Shown: piece by piece, positions 44,101 through 53,100 of the stretch
Position numbering within the stretch: the first letter of the stretch is position 1
Layout of the letters: every line of letters begins with the position of its first letter
From: Scolanthus callimorphus
Lineage: Eukaryota; Cnidaria; Anthozoa; Actiniaria; Edwardsiidae
NCBI GenBank assembly: GCA_033964015.1
Contig: CM066912.1
Location: 26,969,532-27,033,531 of the forward strand
DNA length: 64,000 bases
Direction: 5' to 3'
The notes under the pieces: model-generated
Seen by the model: only the letters and a program-made list of their open reading frames with translations
Databases searched by the model: none
Told to the model about the DNA's origin: nothing
Program-made: the position numbers and the translations under genes

Positions 44101-47100
44101 CCCCGCTACCATCTCCCCAAGAACGTTACCCTCCTTGGTGACCTCCAGGCGACCGTCTAGCAATGAATAAGAAGAATAAGGTACACTTAAACAGTGCATA
44201 TAGTCTATTGGTTCCTTGTAAATCCCATGCGTCTCCGTAACAGATAACTCAGCCACAAATCGTATAGTTTGATTATAATTTTATTCGATCTGAAATGATA
44301 CAATGACTTATTACTTATCGATACCTATATTCTAGACCTACTGTATAAACCTTCAAAATCACAAATGAAAACTTACTTATGTGGCGGGTTTAAGTCTTGT
44401 AATGCTTCTTTGTGCCCTTTTGATTGCTGGTTAGCAGTTTCTGGTTAGCAGTGTTTCTTATCGACTTTTCACGTGTATTACTTATAACATACTGAACTGA
44501 ACTGAGTACACGACGCTAAGCTGCGTTTATGTCTTGTCAATCTACTAACCGGTTTATTAATAGAAAATCAAATAATCTAATCACTAATTTGTTAACGAAC
44601 GAAACATTCTCCGCCCCGAAAAGGGCGTTGTCCTTTTCCACTAGTTTATTCATCAAATCCCTCTACTGGGTGTAGAACTGCGATCTTTGAAATCGGCCTT
44701 TGTATTCTCCCTCGGCTGTCTTCACCCTGACATTCCGTACTTTTCCATCTGGCCCTGGGAACACCTCGATGACTCTACACATCGTCCACTTGCCTCTTGT
44801 CACTTTATTGTCGTCGGACAGGACTGCAATGTCGCCAACTCTCACATTCCGCTTGTTTGCGTGCCATTTCTTTCTTGGAACAAGAATCGGGAATACATCC
44901 CTAGCCCAGCGCTTCCAGAACGAATCCACGATCCTTTGAACAAACTCTACTCTTTTCCTTGGATTTCTTGTTTCTTTGAATGGACCCTGCGGTGCTGTAG
45001 GCGAGGCACGTCCAAGCAGCATGTCGTTTGGGCATAGATAAGAACCGTCATCCGGGTCGTTTGGCAGGCGTCCGATTGGGCGCTGGTTCACCAGGTTGCC
45101 CGCTTCTAACAGACAGGTATATAATTCAAACGGGGTCAAAACTTGAGAACCGATGGCGCATTTAAGCGCTTTCTTGCATGACTTGACAAGAGACTCAACA
45201 CACCCATTCTGGTGTGGAGCCGCGGGTGTTACAAACTTCCATTGGATTCCTTTCTCAGCGCAGAACGATTTCAGCTCCTCTACATTCCAATCTTCAATCA
45301 TTTCTCTCAGCTCTCTCTCTGCTCCAACCATCTGTGATCCGTTGTCGCTCATGATCAGTGCGGGTTGACCACGAATCGAAAAGAATCTTCGTAGTCCTTG
45401 CATAAAATCCATTGTTGACAGATCAACTGCAAGCTCCAAGTGCACTGCTCTCGTGTTTAAACAGGTGAAAATCACACCATAATGCTTCATCTGTTTGTTT
45501 CTTCCAATCTTCACATTGTAGGGACCAAAGTAATCACATGATGTATAATAAAATGGCGGTGTGTGCGGAGCGAGACGAATATCGGGTAGGTCGGCCATCA
45601 CTTGGTTTTCTGGTGTATGCGCCATCTTTCTGCAGACTACACAGCGGTGTTTCACAGACTTGCTCAGCTTGTTGGCCTTTAGGATCCAGTACTTCTGCCT
45701 GGTCTTAGCAGTTGTGGTGGCTACTCCTGGGTGACCGAATTGGTGTGCATGGCGCGTTATCAGCAATGATATCCAGTGTGTATTCGGGAGCAGAGCAGGA
45801 TGCTTGGTCTCATAAGACGCGACGGCTCTATCCACTCTTCCTCCTACCCTTATGATGCCCTTTTCATCTATAAAGGGGCTAAGTGCCTTGAAGTCGCCTT
45901 TTGCCATGCGCGCATGAAGGTTTCTTTGCGCATTCTTTACCCAATATATTTCTGCCTTTTGTAGCTCTTCGGATGTTAGCGGTCCTTCTTTGCCATCTTG
46001 CTCGTGCTTTCTCAGTCTAATTTTATCAGCAAATCTCAGAATTCTTGCCGTCACTCGTATGAGTCCTCTCCAGCTAGAGAAGTCTTGCGGATTTATGGGG
46101 CCGTCGTTCGCTTCAGGGCTTTCGGTCACTCGTGCCTGAAGTACTGCTTCCGCTCGGCGACGTTCCATTTGTTCCTCGGGGGGCGTCTGTACTGTATCTT
46201 GTTTAGGCCATTGATCTTCCGGCAGCTGCAGGAACTCGGGTCCGTTGCTCCATCTTCCACTCAGGTCCGTCGCACGGATGCCTCTGGATAAATCATCGGC
46301 TACGTTCAATTCACCTGGGAGATGCCTCCATTGACTTGGATCACTCTTGCTTTGGATTTCTCCCACTCTCGCTGATACAAAGGGCTTAAACTGTCGTGAT
46401 GGGCTTCGTATCCATGCCAACACGATAGTACTGTCAGTAAAAAACTGAACAGCCTTGAACTGAATTCTTGATTCCTCCTGGATCGTGTGCGCTAAACGGG
46501 AAGCGAGTACAGCTGCTTGCAGCTCGAGACGCGGAATGGTTAGCTGCTTTAAGGGTGCCACTCGTGACTTGGCGGCTACTAATCTGACATCATAGTTCCC
46601 GTCCGGATTTTTCTTCCTGATATACGCACAGCTTCCAAAGCTTCCATTGATGCGTCTGAGAACACGCATAATAGCGGTGGTTCTGCAGCTCCTTGTGTGA
46701 GAAGACATCTCTTAAACTCGATTTTATCGAGGTCTTTCAATTCTTCAAACATACATTTCCATTTCTTCTTCACTTGTACCGATAGCTCGTCATCCCAGTC
46801 GACTCCCATTCTCCACAGGTCTTGCATGCCGATTTTAAGGCGAATCGTGAACGAAGCTGCGAGTCCAATAGGGTCATATATCCTTGCGATTTGTCCAAGC
46901 AGCAATCGCTTCGTCAGTTTTAACTCTTCTAGGCTTTGATGATCCATGGTAAGCTTCATTAGATCTGACTTCACTTTAAGAGACAGCGTGTCCCTCTTGC
47001 TATTCCACACGACTCCTAGTACCTTCTCTTCTCCTTCAGGCTGGAATACTTTCTTTTCATCTTCGTTAATGTTTCCTTCCACTAACGCTTCATTCGAGAT

Positions 47101-50100
47101 CCACTTTTTCACACTGAAACCACCCTTCTTGAGAAGTATGTCCATCTCTGCAGATAACTTTCTTGCCTCGTTCAAGTTGTTTACTGAATGACAGATGTCG
47201 TCCATGTACACGTCCACTTTCAGCACTTTCGCTGCTTCTGGGTACGAATCTTCTCCCTCCTCCGCTGTCTTTCTGAGGGCTATCTGAGCCATGGCTGGCG
47301 CCGGCTTGTCTCCAAATGTCAACACTGTTTTTATGTAGACGTCCGGGGGTTTGTCAGTCTCCAGGTTACGCCATAAGTAGCGGTGGACATGCTGATCCAG
47401 ATTCGGTATCAATATTCTATGGTACATCTTTGACAGATCGCCTATCAACGCATATTCTTTTTCTCGAAACCGCAGCAAAACTCCAAACAGATCGTTTAAC
47501 AGGTCTGGTCCTTTCATCCAATAGTCGTTAAGCACGTGACCCTGGTAACTGGAGGACGTATTAAAAACTATGCGCAGTGGGGTACTTGAGCTCTCTGGCC
47601 GCTTGACTTCATGGTGACTGATATAGTGTACCGGACCTTGGTAGTTCTTTATCTCATCTTTAGTCAACTTCCGGGCAAACTTAAGTTCACACATTTCGTC
47701 CATCTGCTTCTTATAGGCTTCCGCATGTTCTGGGTTCTTCTTCAGGCGCCGTTCTGTTGCTTCTAGTTTCTTTTGGCATAGCTCTTTGTTGTCTGGCAGT
47801 AACTTTGGGTCCTTTTTCCACGGGTAAGGGATGAGCCATTGATCATTTACTTTTTGACATGTACTATTAATAGCTTGCGCTTCTTCTCTTTCAATTCGGA
47901 TAGTTTGTTTGCGTCACAGGTGCACGGCTGAACTTCAACTCCCATCACTTCTGTCTTCCAAAAGTGCGTCAGGTCAATCGGTTCTGCTAAGCGTACATGT
48001 AGAATTCCGTGATTTCTTTCGTTCACTTGACATGACGAACCTCCAAAATCACCCATCCGAGTGGGGTCTGGCGGGCTACCACTTGATCTGCTTGCTTAGT
48101 TGGGCCCGTGTGCATGTGGGCGTGGTCGATTCCAATGAGCAGATCAATTTGACCTTTTCCGCGACGGATGCGCTCTTCTTCCAATCCTAGCTTCGCTTTC
48201 AATGGCGCCAACTGAACTCTCGCCACCTCGTCACTGATGCTGGGAATTCCTACTGCTCGAATAGTGAAACGTGAACCACCTTCAACGGATGAAACGGGTA
48301 TCTTGTATTCTTTAGTCGCTTTTGTTTCCTCTTCTCCTCCGACTTTGGTGATTGTTATTGACGTGTATTTTCCTTTCAAGCAAAGAGATGCGGCGGTGTC
48401 GTTTCGGATGAGGCTGATTTGCGCGCCTGAATCCAACAGTACATTGCCATGTTTTAGGATACCGTTTTGACCTTGAAGCGTTGCCGTTACCACTGGTAAC
48501 AGAGTTCCATTGTCTTCGCGTGCCGTTGCCACATTCACAGGATTCATCGTCTTGTGCAATAGCGGATGATGAAAGAACTCACATTCCTGGCCGTTGTCCT
48601 TCTTGTCACACTTTTTCCTTCGAGTGCAGATACTAGAGCGATGGTTGCGGCCTGCTTGCTTTAAACAACTGAAACACACATGATTTTCTTTAGCTGCTTT
48701 CATGCGCTCGTCTTGTTTAAGGCCGGCAAACTTCTGACATTGATCTGGCCAGTGCGCATTGGACTTGCAGTGCCAGCACTTAAAGTTGGTTCTTTCCTGC
48801 TCGCCGACTCTTAAGTGGTGGATTCCTCCTCGATTTGTAGCGCCGCTTCGTACCGAGGCAGTGGCTCTCATTCTTGACTTCATCTCGATAGTCATCCATG
48901 ACAAGAGCTCTTTCAGTGTAGCAGGTTTTTTGTCTCTTTCCAGTTCTCTTGCCCAGACTTTTCTGTCGTCAGCGCACATCTTCCTTTCTATTATGGCCAA
49001 CATATGGCTGTTGTCCATGTCCTGGGGCTGTCCCACTTCCTTCAGCGTGTTGTAACTTCTGTTGACTAAGTGGACAAGGTCACAAAAGCGTGCATCTTCT
49101 CCTGTTTCCAAGTATTTAAACCTTGTGATGTCTTGCGTGACCGTATCCGAGACGTAACGCGGATCGCCATAGATGGCATCCAAGTAATCCCAGGCGGCAT
49201 TGTAATCGCTGCCGATGCCTTGTATCAATTGGAGGGGCTTATCCTTTAAACACGTGCGTAGCATCGTCATCGCATCCCGATGGCTGTAGCGCTTTTCAAT
49301 TGCGTGCTTAAAGTCCGATCTAAAAATCGCGTATTCTCTTACATCTCCGTTGAAACTGGGAAGCTTTGGCTTTTCTATCTTGAAACTACACACTTCCGGT
49401 CCTTGGTTATCTTGCATCGGATTAGACATTGATACGTTTGTGTTAATTGATTCAGTGATAGTTACTGTGTCAACAAAGTTACTTGTACTAGGACTGTTTG
49501 CGCCAGTGTCATGTTTCCCTAATGCCCCTTTGTCTTGGCCGGAAATTCCGATCATAGTTTCTCCCTGATGAGTTGGTGAAACAATAGAACTTTGTTGTTC
49601 ACTAGATTTACATTTAGTTCCTTTCCCCTTCTCGCTTGCTTTCCCCTTACAAACATTGGTTTCTAAATAAACTTTAGCTTGAAATTCGGCTTCCATGAAA
49701 CTCTCTTGGCATTCGCCTAACCACGCTTCTTCACTGTTGAATTCTACATCATCCTCGATAAGCTTGACAAATTCCTCATGCAGATGAACTAGGTTTTCAA
49801 AGCTTTCCTGGTATTTAATGAGGGAATCACTTACTTCACTTGCTGGTCGTTTTCCAGTGATTAGGTTATTCACCGTCTTACCGGCTCTCGTGAGCGCTGC
49901 TTTCGCAGTCCTCCTGTTAATCTTCGCCTTTTTCTTGGCGTCTTCCATTCTCTCCGTCCGTGTGCGTGGTTTATGCCAACCCGATAAATCGAATGTAATG
50001 GTTCCTTGTAAATCCCATGCGTCTCCGTAACAGATAACTCAGCCACAAATCGTATAGTTTGATTATAATTTTATTCGATCTGAAATGATACAATGACTTA

Positions 50101-53100
50101 TTACTTATCGATACCTATATTCTAGACCTACTGTATAAACCTTCAAAATCACAAATGAAAACTTACTTATGTGGCGGGTTTAAGTCTTGTAATGCTTCTT
50201 TGTGCCCTTTTGATTGCTGGTTAGCAGTTTCTGGTTAGCAGTGTTTCTTATCGACTTTTCACGTGTATTACTTATAACATACTGAACTGAACTGAGTACA
50301 CGACGCTAAGCTGCGTTTATGTCTTGTCAATCAAATGTCAATCTACTAACCGGTTTATTAATAGAAAATCAAATAATCTAATCACTAATTTGTTAACGAA
50401 CGAAACATCTATGTCAGATCTAACGTGACATGTTGAGCGACGTTCACTTCCTTGCCATCCCTCTTACCAGTGTTGAACAGCTCTACTGCATCTCCCCCCT
50501 CCCTCCCCTCTCTCCCATCCCTTCCCTCTTACCTCTCTCCTTCCCTCTTTATACCTTCCTTCTTCTTACCAGGGGGATTTAGGGGAGATTTTCCCATACA
50601 TTTAGTGTATTTGCTGATGGAAATTTTGCAACTTTTGGTCCTTATATTATCCCTATCCCCCCCCCCCCCTGCTTACCCCCCCCTGCTTACCCCATTTCCC
50701 TCCCCTCCTTCTTGCCTGCGATACAGTACAGTGCCTTCCTAGCATCCGCCTTCAAGCATCATGAACAATAGTATCTCCTTTGTCGTACGTCTTTTTTTTG
50801 GGGGGGGGGGGAAGGAACTCCAATATTTTTTGGTAGGGGATGATCGTCGGAAATGTTCAGTTTCACCCCTAAAAGATAACAAACATGGCGCTCCATGGCG
50901 TGGTTAAAAATGTATTACCCTAAAAGATACCCTAAATAGATGACGTCTTATGTGCCAAGTAGGCGCGAAAGGAGACAGGTAACAGGTGAAAGATACCCAT
51001 CAAGAAATTTCCGTCCTTGTTTCTAATTTATCGTCTTCTCGTCGAATAATCTCTCTTTCTTACACGGTTTTTAGATGCATCATCATGAGAAAAAACAATT
51101 TGGACACAGTTTCGGCCCTAAAAGATAGCAATCTCCCTAGAATTTATTGAAGATCACGATCACCCTTAAAAGAGACCAAACCCCGCGATTTTAACCCCTA
51201 AAGATACGACGATCATCCCCGACCAAAGAATATGGGAGTCCCCCCTCCCCCCGGGGACAGACAGACAGACAGATATTTTTATTTGGCATCGTATACAAAA
51301 ACTGAGCGCCTTCCAAATTCTTGAGAAAATCAATACCTCCTTCCCCATCCCCATTCTCTCCTTTTTCTTACCTGCGATACAGTACAGCGCATTTCCAGCA
51401 TCCCCTCTTGAATAATGATATCTCCTTTCTCGTACGTTTTTGGATACATGCAGTCTACAATCTCTCGGACCTGAGCGCCTTCCAAATTCTTGAGGAAATC
51501 ATTTTCAAATATGGCATCCTTGATGAGCTGTTTCGACCTAGAAAGTACAGGTAGTAAGATATCACAACGGTTGGGTATCTCAAATGCCGACTCGTGCCCA
51601 GTACCGCGTGCGCAAGGGATTGTGGGAAGGATTTCGTAGGCGCGCAGAGAATGGGGAGTTTGCAGGTGTTGCGTGACATGTCACACAACACCTGCAAACT
51701 CCCCATTGTTGGCGAACACAAGAGATAAGACGTAATTCATTTGAAAATCGAGTAACGATTGGAAAACAATCTTGGAACAAAATAATTTACATCATAGTGT
51801 AGACGTCTTTCTTACTGTTTCTGGTATCTGATCTAAAAAAAATCATTTCTTTAAACGCCAAACATCGAAAATGATCCTGAAATTTATCCAAATCCATATA
51901 ATTCATATAGCGCTATTCATTGTTTATCAACATTGCTAATGTGCCAACCGTAGATTGAATAGCGCCCTTTGTTAGGTTGACAGCACCGTGAAATGAACAT
52001 CAACAGCCAACACCATTCCTTCAGAACTTTGAAATATTATTCCTCAGGTTTCCAGCGGAATTTCTTCTCGGTGTTATCTCCAATTCTTTATTCTTCTTTC
52101 ATCCATTTCCATTGGCTGATTTAGAGAATATAGTGCAATTGTCTCGATTGAATTTGGTAAAACAAATCTGAATCTTTGTTTTTAGATGTTTATTTAGAGA
52201 TTTCTACGGGCTACTCAAAATGTGTTTTCTTTTTAGCTTAACTAGAACTGAATTGCTAGCGAGTATGAAGTTACTTCCATTGCAGATGGCGTTTTGGGAG
52301 TACGCTCTTCGTTACCATGAGTACCACCAGTCTCGAAGCTTCACTCGTTTACGACAGAGCGGAAAACTCTGCTAAAATCCTAAATTTCAAATAGTAAGGT
52401 CGGGTTAACTCAGATAAGCGTGATTTTTTGCATACAGACTCCTCATTTGATGGAAAACAAAATATCAAAAATGACTTTTTTCTAATGGATCCGTCTTTGA
52501 GATATTAGGCTTTAAAGTTTGGTTTCTGTGCCATTTTATGGGAGAATTAGTACTTTGATCAGGATTATGCAAACTTTGATCGATCATAATATCTAAAAGT
52601 CACATTCTTCACATTTCTTTAAAAATTGGAATTAAGCTTTTGGTCACAAAAACTCTTTGTATACGGAATCTTGAGCTTATATTTTGAAATATGGCGAAGT
52701 TAGACATTTCATTTTTGGTCATTTCCGCTCTGTCCTCGTTTACTAAAACGCGCCCTCTTGGCTTAGCGTGTTAACAAACGAGTGAATAGTACCCAGGACA
52801 GCTCTTTGTAAAATGCCACGTCAAGTCTGATACTCTAGGAAAAAGTTGAAGAAAGGAAAATGGTGACCTCTGTCAGAATATCAAATGCTGGATCCTGGGT
52901 AGGACACCGCAATTAGCATTTTACGGCGTGCCATTTCCCACTGGATGGCTGTTTTGGCATTTCTATTTAAACCAAAAGCCCCTTGGGTTTATGTAGTAGT
53001 CTTGCTTCCAAACCTTGCCTACTACGTTATTACTTCTTTAAAATGTATTATTAACGAAATGGTGAGAAAAACTATCTATGACTTTTTGTGCACGTCATGT

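Larger units (their letters stand above)
44209..50407 (-). mobile_element. Full-length BEL/Pao LTR retrotransposon
   Basis: A 6.2-kb element on the minus strand, with LTRs at 50407-49999 and 44606-44209, TG...CA ends (TGTTTCGTTCG start on the minus strand) and a 5-bp target duplication TCTAT at 44204-44208 and 50408-50412. The internal order is gag-protease, reverse transcriptase, RNase H, integrase, as in BEL/Pao. A purine-rich tract lies just before the 3-prime LTR (minus strand, about 44607-44620). The reading frame is broken at three points (about 48045, 47892 and 46638), each offset as for one missing base. It lies in intron 2 of the kinase gene, same orientation as the gene. Confidence 0.93.
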
